Positions 10,688 through 21,880 of a stretch of 64,000 nt of DNA are shown piece by piece. The notes beneath the pieces were generated by a model. That model was not told where the DNA came from and made no database searches. It saw nothing but the letters and a program-made list of their open reading frames with translations. The DNA is from Isoetes taiwanensis (lineage: Eukaryota; Streptophyta; Lycopodiopsida; Isoetales; Isoetaceae). The stretch covers positions 927,820 to 991,819 of the forward strand of contig JAJEKV010000158.1 in assembly GCA_021234155.1 (NCBI GenBank). The letters are read 5' to 3'. How positions within the stretch are numbered: position 1 is the first letter of the stretch; every line of letters starts with the position of its first letter. Position numbers and translations under genes: made by a program.

Positions 10688-13600
10688 GTGATTTCAATGG
10701 AAAGCTTCCCTGAAAGCAATGATTCAACTAGAAGAAGGACTTTCTTGCAAATTCAAGCTGAAAATAGAAGAAAATCCCGAGAAAGAAAGAGACAGAGAGA
10801 GAAGGCAAACAATTCTTCTGCCAATACCAAAGATTGTAGTGTGTTGAAAAGAAGATTGCAGGAATTGTCAAAGAATTTAGAAGATTATTTCAATGAAATT
10901 ACAAATAATTTTATCTTCAAGATAAACAAAAGGAAGTTAGCAGATCCGCTCGATGTTGATGTAGCAAGTCCAAAGGAAAATGCCCTTATGAGGGATTTAA
11001 TTTTGGATACTTTTCAAGCTCAAAAATATGATAGAAATACTGATGTTCGTCAAGCAAAAAGGAGTACACTGCAAATGGCTGCATCTTCAACAAAGGGAGT
11101 GAATCCATCTGTAATGGCAAGGCTTCTATCAAGAATGACTATGGCAACAACATTTCAGAGACATGTGTATGCGAAATTTGAAGTAGATCCTTGGTCAATG
11201 TTTCAGAGGAGAAAAAGGTCTGATGCACTTTCAGATGAAGCAATAGGTAAGATAAAGAAATTTTGGGATGAGAATACTAGGATCTCACCATATAAAAAAC
11301 ATGTTAGTGAAAGAGGTGAAAAAATTGTCCATCCTATTCATTTGCTAGAGGTGACACAATTAAGCACTTTTTGCATCTTTTCTTTCTATATTTTGCATGA
11401 TATTATTGCTAAATCTGTATTATGATCAGTTGTAATTTTATCTTCAATTTAGAAAAGTGTATCCTAAGTTCAATATATGTCAGCAAACGTTTTAGAAGCT
11501 TAAACCCAGCTATATTAGAAGATTGCAAGAAAAAGAGACTTGGCTGCCAGTACCACATGCACCTTGATTTTGTCATGCAGGCAATTAATAACACGAGGTC
11601 TGATCCTTATGGTGTGCACAAAGATTGCAAATGCCCATGCAGGATATGTGGTCCAGGTCCAACATGCAATGCTAAGGACAATCTTTTCAAATCTACAAGT
11701 GAGTATTAGAGAAACGTGGTATGACCCAAAGTAGAAGCAGATGAATGGCACAAACACGCATGTTTGATGCAGACCTGCAAGAAATGTGGTCTCAAGAGGT
11801 AATCGATTAATATATCTCATATATTGTTTAACTCTTCAATTCTATGATATGTAGCTTCAATAGTCTCTTACAATACTTTCTCTACTCCACTTTATACAGG
11901 ATGCCAAATTGTCCAAGGGAGAGCAGTAAATCATTAAACACCTGGTGGATTGTGAAGTTTTTGGAAAAGTTAGTGTTGAGTTAGTGTTAGAAGGCTCACA
12001 TCATTTACACTAATTTATTGATTCTACTACTTGCAGCAAGAAGTTGTTTCTAAGAGAAACCCAAAGAAGAAAAAATTAAAGTTATAAGATTGACCTACAA
12101 GACTGGTATAGCTTTTGAATTTTAGGAACATGCAAGAAAAACAATGGCCTCATTTGTGCTACTCAACTATAAGGCTCATTGGTAAACAAAACTATTCAGA
12201 CAATGTTTAGGAAGTTTTGGAGAAGACACAATAGTTTCTGTAATTGACTTTGCAGAAAACTATGGTCAAAATTCAGCAGGAAGCGCAATCATGTCACTGG
12301 CACACTGACCAGGTATCCATTTTAGTTCATATCACTTACATGCTTGGAAGGAAACACATAAGTGATGAAAGACAAGGGGTGGATGGCAATGACATCAAGA
12401 AGAAAAGAAAACATATGAAGCAAAAAGATGATAACAAAGAAATTATAAAACAGTGCCACTTCTATATTTCGAATGAGGTCTCATGGCACTGAATTTGTAT
12501 AGCATTGCCTCTTAAAATATGCCACTTGATTGGAGCAAATGGTATTCAATATTCCAAGCATTATGTATGGTCAGATGGTTGTTCATCTCAATTTAAGTCT
12601 TCAAGACCATTCTATTTCTTGGGTAGATGGTATAGAGATTTTGGAAAGGAGATTATTTGGAATTTTTTTGGTAACTCACATGGAAAATGTGAATATGATG
12701 GCCAAGAAGCAGTGGTAAAAAGATTTCTCACAAAGGAACAACTGAAGTATAATGGGAGAAAACTCTAGTGTGCTGCAGATGTCGTTCGATTTCTAAATGA
12801 GTTCTTTACCAACAACTCATCTGATTCTGATATACATAGATAAGTACTGTCACTTATAAGTACTTAAAGCACTTATACCTATATTTTATAGTACTTATTT
12901 TGCATGATTTATACATATGTTTTGTGACAATTTTATAGTTTTGTACATATTGAATTCCATTTATATACATATATAACATTTTGAACTTTATCTCTTTTAT
13001 TGTTGTTGAAATATTCACTTATCTGTACAACACTTATAGCACTTAAGCACATCCAACACTTAAACAATTGTTGCATGCAGGTTCTTTTGGAAAATCGATC
13101 CTCATTTGTCCTCATAGTATAGATAATAGAATAGAATAGAATAGAGATAGATCAGAAAGGTATGATGCTCACTATCAAAGGAACAACTCAAATTCATTGC
13201 ATCAGGCCTTTTGATAGAGAAAATCCTTTGAAACTTGCACATAGACCTTTGTCATGTTTTTGTATATCTTGCCAGCGAGGGAAGTGGGATACTGTAGTGC
13301 TAAATCTTGTATAGGAGTTTGGGAGACAAATGAGTTGGTCCTGAAAAAAGCGCAGCTGCAGGAAATTCCTGAGAATGAGGCTGAGTCTGAAGACAAGTAA
13401 ACAGATAGTGAAGATGATGGTGACCATGAACTAATCAGTTCTAATGTAGAAGTAGGGGACAATTTAAATGCAGAAGAAGGCAATGGTGAGGGTGTAGACT
13501 TTTATGTCCTGAAATGTTATGAGCCAAAGAACACATTACTAGATGATTATGAAGATGGCTGGGGCAATATTTTTGGAATTGGTGAGGCATACTTTCTGGA

Positions 13601-13760
13601 TATTATTACAAACAATTGAAAGGAGAATTAAGTTGGCTATAATGTACAGCTATCTCGCTAGACTTTGCAAATTTGACATGACTTTGGTTAACGACAACTT
13701 GGATGAGCAGACACGCCAACAAATAATGAGCAGCCTGCCTACAAGTTGCTAACAATTAGA
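10688..13760 (+). pseudogene. SHGKG-type mobile-element protein gene (copy 1)
   Basis: A multicopy, transposon-like protein family. The first block (10688-11360) is a basic, helix-rich N-terminus with RRKSRERKRQREKANN, then RLQELSKNLEDYF and SVMARLLSRMTM. A Cys-rich block follows (about 11520-11690, DCKCPCRICGPGPTC), then TCKKCGLKR with NCPRE (about 11770-11930). After that come a DFAENY-like site with QEAQSCHWHTDQV (about 12245-12330) and the diagnostic block at 12540-12765: YVWSDGCSSQFKSSRPF, then IWNFFGNSHGKCEYDG and VVKRF. The tail (13270-13620) has an acidic stretch and LKCYEPKN. Blocks are in different frames, and some may be separated by introns, but stops inside blocks show decay. A second copy of the tail lies at 19280-19743. 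Confidence 0.6.
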
Positions 13761-13959
13761 AAAATAGTGATTAAATTGCCTGTACATATCAAAATCATAT
13801 CATCCGTGCAAATGAAGCAACAATTGTACAAAAAGAATCTAAAATATTCATTGATAACTTAATAAGTATATCCAGATCCAAAGTATATATCAATTTGTAT
13901 ACATATTTGGCCAGCCTACATGAACAACAAAATTGGCTGGCTATCAGTTGACTATTTAT

Positions 13960-14650
13960 AATTTGTTTCAGCTAATTATTTACAAATCGTTTCAAGTGCT
14001 GCAAATCAGAGTTGTTGATGAACTTGCTATCTCCCTGTTCAGTCAGCCACTTCACAAATATAGAGTAGTAGAGATCAAAAGAAACCTGTTGAGGTAACTA
14101 TTAACTTTGCTATATCTAACCTCTCAATAATGTCCACGACCTCCAGATCAAAGAACTCCGCATGTTGTGCTCTCGTCAATAATTGCTTCCAGTCATCACT
14201 GACTTCAAGTGACCACAACAATGGAAATATGGAATCCACAAGCAAACTTGCACTTAACTTAAATTCTTCAATCCCCATGCTTGCTGCAATTAAAGTTGTA
14301 TAAGGTAGAGACAAGAATGTCTTATAAATTGAGTCATCAACCACTTAAATTCTTCAATCCTCATGCTTGCTGCAATTAAAGTTGTATAAGGTAGAGACAA
14401 GAATATCTTATAAACTGAGTCATCAACCAAAATACATCTTTCAGTGTATTGAGGAAACTGGCAGTATATCTTTTCCAAGGGCTTCATGAACACTAGTTTG
14501 TCAGCATGTCCAGGAAATGTGAAAGGCATTTTGCCACAAAACTCTTGTCCCCATATAAAAACAAACCTGTGTATGAATAATGGACACAACTTCTCTAACA
14601 CTTCCTTTGTATTGAAAGAAGTCATAGATGACCATATAGCCAAGTCATAG
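13960..14650 (-). pseudogene. FCP1/NIF-like HAD phosphatase domain fragment
   Basis: Minus-strand coding with the second half of an FCP1-homology domain: AIWSSMTSFNTKEVLEKL, then FIWGQEFCGKMPF, KPLEKIYCQFPQY, ILVDDSVYKIFLSLP and TTLIAAS, then LYYSIFVKWL near 14060. These match the family order W-S-S...N-x-K...W-x-Q-E-x-C...K-x-L...D-D-S-x-Y-K...K-W-L. The catalytic DxDGT motif that should lie just upstream is not readable before 14650, so activity is doubtful. The stretch ILVDDS..TTLIAAS is present twice because of an 86-bp tandem duplication at 14258-14429. It lies downstream of the RING-like frame on the same strand and may be its C-terminal half. Confidence 0.65.
14258..14429. repeat. 86-bp tandem duplication inside the FCP1-like gene
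   Basis: Two head-to-tail copies, 14258-14343 and 14344-14429, differ at only a few bases (for example CCCCATGC versus CCTCATGC and GTCTTATAAATT versus ATCTTATAAACT). The unit encodes the DDSVYK segment on the minus strand. 86 is not a multiple of 3, so the duplication breaks the frame. Confidence 0.9.
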
Positions 14651-14802
14651 TAAACACTTACCTTGAAAATTAATTGTTTAATAACACTGAAAAGATCAGC
14701 CTCACTAAAATGAAATAGATTATCTTCTTTTGGAGTTGGGGCCTGATCTTCTTCTTCAACAATGTTAGTGGCAGCAGATTAAGTTGTCGTGATGATGCTT
14801 TC

Positions 14803-15763
14803 TCAAATAGAAGTATTATTAAGTGTTATAAGCGCTTCATCTGTTGTTTGCTGCACCTCTAAACTTGTCTGTACATCAGCCTCTACTGCATCTTTTTTAT
14901 CAATCCTCTTGCTCTTAAATGGATATGTCCCCTTCATATTTTTTTCTTGAACCTTCTTGGTTGCTTCTCCTTTCCTGCTTGCTTTATCTTTGCTTTTTTT
15001 GTTTCTTTGCAACCTGCACTTTTGATTTGGGTGAAATTTTCCCTTTCTTCAAATTTTCCTTTTCTGTATCACTTTCTCCATGTGACTCTGAATTTTCTTT
15101 CCCCCAACAACATTCCCAAGATTTCCTGTAGCAGCTTCACCCTCATCATGTGTTAATATAACATTATTTGCTCCAATCTTATAAGGAGGTCTTGAGTTTG
15201 AGGGTAGCAGAGCAAGATTTTCACGAGTTAATGTTCCTATCATGTACAGTGGAAGATGATCCTGTATTTTCAAGCTTTTTGTCCATAGGCACTGTCATAC
15301 CAAGCTCTAAAAATAAAGCAGAACTAATAGAGGAATTGCAAACAATGCATTTATCTTTAGACAACAAAGTTGTGCAGAGTAAGTGATACTCATGATCACA
15401 TTTGAGTTTCACAGATAACCTGTAATCACTAGGGAATGCTAATCCACATGCACCACAAGCGTCCTCAAAAAGCACATGCATGTTTCTACTAACTACATTG
15501 ACTGTAATTGGTAAAGTTTTCATATCTTTCAGTTCTTCCAGGTCTTTGAGGTTTAAAGTTTCTCTATTTTTCCTTTTGTTAGGGTCCGAAGGGCCCAATT
15601 TTTTTTTTGATATAACAACCAATATATAATTACCATTAACATTATTAACACAAACCATTGCATTCAATGCATTTAAATTAAAATCCCCCTGACACCCCCT
15701 TTGGTTTGGGTGCATATTCACACGGGGGGTTACTCTGGGCATCCAGAACTGTTGGATGAGCAT
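14803..15763 (-). pseudogene. RING-like zinc-finger gene (copy 1), basic linker
   Basis: The minus-strand frame 15763-15221 has a lysine-rich stretch (KKKLGPSDPNKRKNRE), then a zinc-finger-like cluster: CGACG, FPSDYRLSVKLKCDHEYHLLC and DKCIVC. This gives C-x2-C ... C-x2-H-x2-H-x2-C ... C-x2-C, like a short RING, followed by ALFLELGMTVPMDKK. A lysine-rich linker follows at 15012-14803 (KKSKDKASRKGEATKK), then the FCP1-like block at 14650-13960. The N-terminal part of the frame lies inside the left arm of a long inverted repeat. The gene converges on the SHGKG-type gene, an arrangement repeated at 19.3-21.9 kb. RING-type ligase activity cannot be claimed from this alone. Confidence 0.5.
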
Positions 15764-16122
15764 ATTTGACGTTTATTCCTCGACCTGGATCGTACATAGC
15801 GATCCTCGTTTGTGGGGTATGCCTGTACAAGTTTTTGTGTATTGTATATTGAGGTTTGCAAAATACTATAAGGTTTAAAGGAATGTACTTAATGGTGTTA
15901 ATTTTGTACATGTATTGTAAGTTTTCAGGGGCTCGTAAGCCCCTCGTAACCCCGTGTGAATATGCACCCAAACCAAAGGGGTTTTGGGGATTTTTAATTT
16001 AAATGCATTGAATGCAATGGTTTGTGTTAATAATGTTAATGGTAATTATATATTGGTTGTTATATCAAAAAAAATTTGGGCCCTTCGGCCCTAACAAAAA
16101 AGAAAAAATAGAGAAACTTTAA
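15553..16122. repeat. Long inverted repeat, about 180-bp arms, 212-bp loop
   Basis: The left arm 15553-15733 and right arm 16122-15946 are near-perfect reverse complements. Examples are GTGCATATTCACACGGGG against CCCCGTGTGAATATGCAC, and the TATATAATTACCATTAAC region against its complement. The few differences are in homopolymer runs and near the loop. The arms begin TTAAAGTTTCTC. No convincing flanking target duplication was seen, so this may be an inverted duplication or a foldback element. The left arm contains the 5' coding end of the RING-like gene. Confidence 0.9.
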
Positions 16123-16204
16123 GGGCGTAAATATTAATTATTAATTCAAGAGATTGTATAAAACATCAAGGACATTACATTACATTTTCATTTAATACAA
16201 TGCA

Positions 16205-16870
16205 TTTTTACCTGAAATAGTTTGTTGCAAGCATTAGGGCAAATACCATCATGAGGGAGTATCCAACATAGAGAAGAAAGTAGACAAAGGCCCACTTAAG
16301 GCATTGTGTAGATCAAAAAAACTAAATAGTTCAGGAATAGAGAAAACGTAAAGCCCCACAAATCCACGAAGAAAAGAATGCTTTCCACCACCATCCCAGT
16401 CTTTAATACAAAGATGCATATATCGGAACAACAGAAACCCTGCCTTGAGACCATGACGAGCAAGATGAACACCACAAGAAGAAATCCAAAGACATAGTAT
16501 ACACGGCCCATCCATATCTTGGACATAATGAAGAAAAGCTCAATGAAGAGGGTCCCCAAAAGCGCGAGTTCCGGCTCCTAAAAAACAAGCAACCAAGAAG
16601 GATATCTTTAGGTGGAATTTCCCTAGGGATGCAGTTAGTCCTCACAGGATAATGGATAGGTTTCGCTTTTAACCCCAAAATATCCTCCCCAAAGAGTTAA
16701 TGGCGATATGCAAAACCAAAGTGCTATAAGGATGAAGAACATGGATATTGGCATGGCACATGTGCCGTTACTACTCAAAGGGAAATTGAGCACGGTGAGT
16801 ATAAAAATGTTATACCTGGGAAAGGAACATGCAACTTTCCAAGCTACTTATCTCCAACCCTTGGCATCAC
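16205..16870 (-). pseudogene. TM9SF (nonaspanin) C-terminal pseudogene
   Basis: Nonaspanins are nine-spanning Golgi/endosomal membrane proteins. Read on the minus strand, the conserved C-terminal membrane region appears in order across three frames. FILIALWFCISPLTL and GGYFG lie near 16740-16690, YPVRTNCIPREIPP at about 16655-16615, IELFFIMSKIWMGRVYYVFG at 16550-16490, FLLVVFILLV, then YMHLCIKDW at about 16420, GLYVF, ALSGPLS, and a final GYSLMMVFALMLAT-like span near 16215. The VRTN-IPRxIP and ELFFI motifs are strong family marks. At least three frame changes and the absence of the N-terminal ectodomain show a broken partial copy. No intron is evident within it. Confidence 0.8.
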
Positions 16871-19279
16871 CCAACTCCACGGTGTGCCATAATGCATGGG
16901 ATATGTACATAAGAAATTATAGCGGGTGAACTAATTCTAAATAGCTGGTCCACAAGAGTTGCGGATCATTTTTTTTTAGCGAAACTAAGGTTTTTATTTG
17001 ATTATACTAAGAAAAGTATAGCTTTAAACAACGAGAGAACACATGATTAATTTGGATAATTCCATTGGAGTTTACGAGGTTATCGCGAGGGTTTTCATAG
17101 CACATTGCTAAAAGGTCACTTTTACGTTGATTGGATCATACATTATGAAAGTAACATGGGAAAGGTGCATGCTTTGAAGAGAGGAAGAGGGAAGAGCGCC
17201 CGGAAGATAAATGTAGGGCATTCATAATAACCTAGCAGCTAGAAGAGACACAAATCATGGGATAAAGAACTATCTCGATAAACTAACTTAGCAGGCCAAA
17301 TAACAATTCACCTAATTTGCGTGCTTTCTCATAAGGACTCTAAGTAACGTGTCACTCTTGCTACTTTTGCATTTGAATATTCCCGTAGGTCGCTTGCATC
17401 TTGTCTTAACTTCGAACATTCATCCCAGCGCTCTGCATCAATTCATAAATCGGGGCATTTTAGCTTAGTGGTAAATGGAGGTACTAACAACAAGCCCAAA
17501 CTTCTTGTCGAAGTTAGATATGAAACCCTTATTCATTTGCTCATCAACAATGTGGAAACATTATCAAACTCTTTTCTATTCGTGAACAAGCATTTCATTT
17601 ATCGGCCCGGATATGAATGTGAAAGTTGACACGTATGATTTTTTACTCCATTGCATTCACTTCAAGCTGGGCCTCTTTATACACGTATAGGTTCAAGTAG
17701 ATGTTTAGTTAGGGTCATACCGTAGGGCTCTCCTTGAGCTTAACCACTGTTCACAATGTCTGCCAAGACCGCTTACTTGAGTTGGTTTTTAAATTCCCAA
17801 ATTTCTTAGGAAAAATGTTTTCGTCATTCGATTATTTCACGGAGGTTACGTAGGCCTTTGTCCGGCTCCATGTTTGTGAAACTTTTGATCCCCCATATCA
17901 TAAATCTTTGGCACCTCTCCCCATTTTAAGGACCCTTACTCATCGGGTGGCAACAACAAAAATGTATTGAATCCACATTTTTCCATATAGATTCAACAAG
18001 CTAGCGAAGTTTCAAAATTCATTGATGAAGTATCAAATTTACGTGATATGCACTTCCATAAGAGTCGGCATCTATCACTAGATCCGAAAGTTTTATTGCT
18101 CGACACTCCAGGAGATCCCATGAAATCAGCAACATCAAATAAGAATATAATGGGCAAAATCATGCTAGAACTTGGTTAAATGTGTGGAGCCACGGGGTAC
18201 GTGGAAAGGCCGAGCAATCAGGTCTAATCACGCAAGGAGGCGGTGGTTAGCGACTCCATCGGAGAAAAGCGCTTGCCCTAAAAAGATCTGGCGCACCACG
18301 GGTGGGATGGAAAAGCATGGTTATGTGGAATATCTCAAACACCCTATTTCCTTGCTCCTTGCGAAGCTTCGAAGCTCTGCACCAACTAGCAACAAAAGGG
18401 CCGTCGAGGTTCAAAAGCAATAAGTTATTATACGTATGTGCAAGGCCCCGACCATGGCTCCATATTCTAATACATTGGCTTTACGTAGCTACTCTTTGCA
18501 AATTTTGAACAATTGGATATCCAAGAATTTGAAGAAGAGGAGCTATGGTCCGTGCACCTCCTTGGTTTGTTTGCGACCTCCTTGGCACAGATCCAGGGCG
18601 GTGTACCATAGAACCCTAAATGAGAGGCACAAATGCAAAGAACCCTAGAATACATTACTCGACCCTTGCATGCTTAAATTTGGAATAATATTAAATATTC
18701 ATAGGTGACCATTGAAAGTGCCACAAAAATCAAGGATCCAGAAAGGGCGCACTCTAGAAATATTATTTAGTACACCTCATCAAATACAACACCAAAATCA
18801 TAGAAAAACCTTAGTAAAAATCGTACAAAAACATAAAGAAAACCCCCTGTTATTATGCTAGATATTGATAGGTTAGCATCCTTCATATGAAGTTCATCTG
18901 CAATTCATCCCTTCTTGCTGATGTTTCAAGCTCAGCAATGTCTTTCTCTAACTCTGGAGTTACTTGCAAAGATTTTTTTATTTCTAATTCCTTTTTCATT
19001 TGCTATAGTATTGTTTGCTTTTGCCATAAGCTTCCCTCTCATTAGGGTCTAAGCACAATATTGGGGGGCAATTTTTTTGTTGCCGACATAGGATGCTGGG
19101 AGGGTGCTTTATGCCTATTTTTCTAATTAGGGTCCATTAACGACGAACAGCCTCGAGCTTGAAAAAGCTCGAGCAAATTAAAGAGAGATCGTTGGTCCGC
19201 CAAGAATCCCTTCCAAAATGTGTCTATCCCTCCAAATTCCAGTTTGCATTTGCTGTCCCTCTTTTTTTTTCAAGAAGAG
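16871..19279. other. No gene recognised
   Basis: AT-rich DNA with only short frames. 18172-18423 (+) and 18436-18648 (+) are open but have no motif and overlap each other. GAGCTTGAAAAAGCTC near 19150 is a small perfect hairpin (arms GAGCTTG-like). Nothing else was supported. Confidence 0.4.
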
Positions 19280-19743
19280 ATGGATTTGGTTGAGCAGTGT
19301 GCTACTGAATCTCAAGCAAAGTTTGGAGATGCAGATCCAGAACTTCTAGCAAAAGAGTTGAAATTCGATGTTGAAACTGATATGCCAGATGTTGAAGCAG
19401 AAGAAGGAAATGAAGAGAATGTGGATTTTGGATAATCAAGTGCACTGAACCTAAACATATAGTGGGGCATCCATTTAAGGACTATTGGGGGTCTAAGTTC
19501 AACAGGCAGGAGGTTGTCTTGTTAAGGAAGTATTACAAGTTCATCGGAGATGGTAAGTATGAGCTGTTAGACAACATGCCTGATGTAACCTGCTATACAC
19601 ACCTTGTAGTTTGTGCAAAGGTTGAATTGCAGGCTGCACATGGTGAAAAGGGTGTGTTCTGCCTCTCAGATGATGCATACAAAAGATTATTGAATATGTG
19701 CCTCCTCCTTCATCCGAGGCACTTGCTGCCAGCCCTACTATAG
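19280..19743 (+). pseudogene. SHGKG-type element tail (copy 2)
   Basis: Two adjoining frames repeat the C-terminal order of the 13270-13700 block. An acidic stretch with EAEEGNEENVDFG (copy 1 has NAEEGNGEGVDF) is followed by an IKCTEPKH site (copy 1: LKCYEPKN), then DYWGSKFNRQEVVLLRKYY and a YELLDNMPD segment not readable in copy 1. The SDG/WNFFG core is absent, so only the tail is present. The first frame ends at TAA (about 19434) just before the IKCTEPKH segment, which I read as a stop or a missed intron. It faces a RING-like gene on the minus strand, as copy 1 does. Confidence 0.55.
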
Positions 19744-20989
19744 AGGAGGATTGATGCATTGAAATTGACAAATCAATGTTGCGGACTTCTGCATCTATGC
19801 ATGTTACATAACATTGTAAACTTTTGTAGCCGCTTCTTCTATCAAAAGGGTGAACTTTGTATGTATATAGGCAGCTAGTAACATAATCATATGGCTCAAG
19901 TGTTGTTTCAATCGTTGTTTCAATATAACTGCATACTTCAATGCCATACTTGATGTCTCAGGTTTTGGTCTGTCAACGAATACTGGATTTATCATTATCA
20001 AGTGTTTAAAGTGTTTCAATATCAAGTGTTTAAATTATACTAGCAACTAGTGTCTGGAACTAGTGTTTGGAATAAGTGTTTGGAACAAGTGTTTAATAAT
20101 GAAGTGATCAAGGATGACGTTCTAACAAGTAAACAGGTCCATCATTTCCTATCATTTCTTAGATCAGTCGTTGTTTAATAATGGTTAAGTATCAAGATTA
20201 AAAATGATATTGTTTAGTATTTCGAGTTCAATAACTTGTTTACTTGTATTGTATTGTTTGTGTTTGTAACTTAAGAGTTTCAGAGTAAGTGTTGGCTCTC
20301 AATATTGAGTGTTTGATTACATGTTCAAATGAGTGTTGACTTCAATATTTATAGTGTTTAAGTGTCTTCTGTTTGTGTCTTGTGTTAAGTGTTTATTTTT
20401 GTTTACATTCCAATTGCTAAATACTCAAGTATTCCATTGTCAACCAAGTGTTTAAGTAAACTCAATGTAACAACAAGGCCAATCCTTAAAGTTTAACTCA
20501 TCAAACCTGTTGCAAATCACATATAAATGAAAAAGACTGTTTATAAATTTGAATATAAATGTTGTATTCAAATTTGCATTCGTTGACAACTCATTTACAT
20601 TGCAGAACATTCAAGCTTACTTACTGAAGTTGTATGATCAATAAGTTGCAATTTTGAGAGGAACATGATCAGATGGAAGTGAAGGGGTTTGCACTAAAGG
20701 TACAGTGGCTTCAACCTGTGCTGGAACTGAAGGTGCTGGAACTAAAGGTACTGCTATTACAAAGGCTTGTGAAAAGGTGGTGCTGGGGGATCATTAGCAA
20801 ATATCTACATTGGAGTTGCATATGCAGAACCAATTGTAGATGATTCTATTGGTTCAAACCATATATTTGCAATCTGGCTGGAGTTGAAGGACTTAGCTTG
20901 GTTTCTTAAACTATCATCTAACAGAAGACAATGAAGTTCAATAGTTGCAAATTGAAAGCACATATATATTTGAAATCAAATTTAGCACA
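19744..20989. other. No gene recognised; AT-rich with AAGTGTTT repeats
   Basis: About 19990-20460 is enriched in a degenerate (A)AGTGTTT motif (many occurrences of AGTGTTTAAG, AGTGTTTGGAA and similar). In copy 1 this position holds the FCP1-like block, which I could not find here. Confidence 0.4.
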
Positions 20990-21880
20990 TACCCGTGGGA
21001 GCATCCTGTTGTGGGTTCTTCTTAGAATTCTTTGGCACTTCTTTGGCAGGTGTATTCTTCTTATAATATTTTTTGGTAACCATTGGCTGCTTACTTTTTG
21101 GTCCAGCCTTCTTTGCGTTATTTGGCTTATCTATAATATAACTAAGTTAGAAATACAAATAAATATAACATTATTTTATAACTATGACACTCACCAGAAA
21201 TTGCAGATACATGCTCATGTGCATTCCATTTACTAGGCCTACCTTTACGAATATTAGGGAGTTTCTTTTGAGCAAACTCTTCTACAATTGGTAAGGATTC
21301 TATTACATTTGGTGCAGGTTCCTCTACTATTGGTGCAGGTTCAGCCTCAGAAATCCGTGGGCTTATTTGATCCTTAGCAGCTTCGTTGTCCTCTACAAGT
21401 GTAGCATGTTCTTCTCCCTTCCTTTTCCTCTTAGCAGCAACTGTAAAAAACACAAGGCTGTAAGGAAAAACAAAAAACCAATGTACAGATTAGTCAACAT
21501 ACTAACCTTTCTTGGGTGATATTATAGACCTTGTTATACATCTCTTAACCTTCACAGGTTCAGATAGTTGTTCATCCTCTATGTCTTCATCCTCTTCTTC
21601 CTGAGCAAGAGTTTCTTCCTTACTCTTGTTGCTAGGTAAGGAATCCAGGTAGCCAAGCTCAACATATAATTCTATAGGCACTTCTCTCTTGCAAACAATG
21701 CGAAGAAGGTTCTCCATACAAACTTGAAAACAGAACAAGTGATACTTGTGTCCATAATTCAATTCAACACACAATGTATAATCTGGATTGAAATCAAAAC
21801 CATATACTTGACAACCATAAAGAAGATTAATCACTGTCAACTTGCCAAATTTTCGGTCTAATAATGCTACGCTAGCATAG
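20990..21880 (-). pseudogene. RING-like gene (copy 2), Cys ligands lost
   Basis: Paralogue of the 15.2-15.8 kb gene. Read from about 21850 down: YGCQVYGFDF (copy 1 CGACGLAF), NPDYTLCVELNYGHKYHLFC (copy 1 SDYRLSVKLKCDHEYHLLC), then ELYVELGYLDSLPSNK (copy 1 ALFLELGMTVPMDKK). An acidic tail follows (EEEDEDIEDE), then 21453-21142 with PAPIVEEPAPNVIE repeats and RKGRPSKW, and a lysine-rich exon at about 21130-20990 (KKAGPKSKQ, KKYYKKNTPAKE). Two of the zinc-ligand cysteines (CGAC to CQVY, LKCDH to LNYGH) are replaced, so the finger should not fold as in copy 1. Its upstream end runs straight into gypsy retroelement sequence. Confidence 0.5.

Noticed and set aside
13115-13145. TAGAATAGAATAGAATAG tract as another LINE 3' tail
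   Set aside because: The GGGTCCCATAGGCC phrase that precedes the tail in the other copies is absent, so it may be only a microsatellite.
14058-14075. TCTCTACTACT on the minus strand, resembling a Helitron 5' end preceded by A
   Set aside because: The bases encode the conserved LYYSIFVKWL stretch of the FCP1-like block, so the match is probably coincidental, and no paired 3' end lies downstream.
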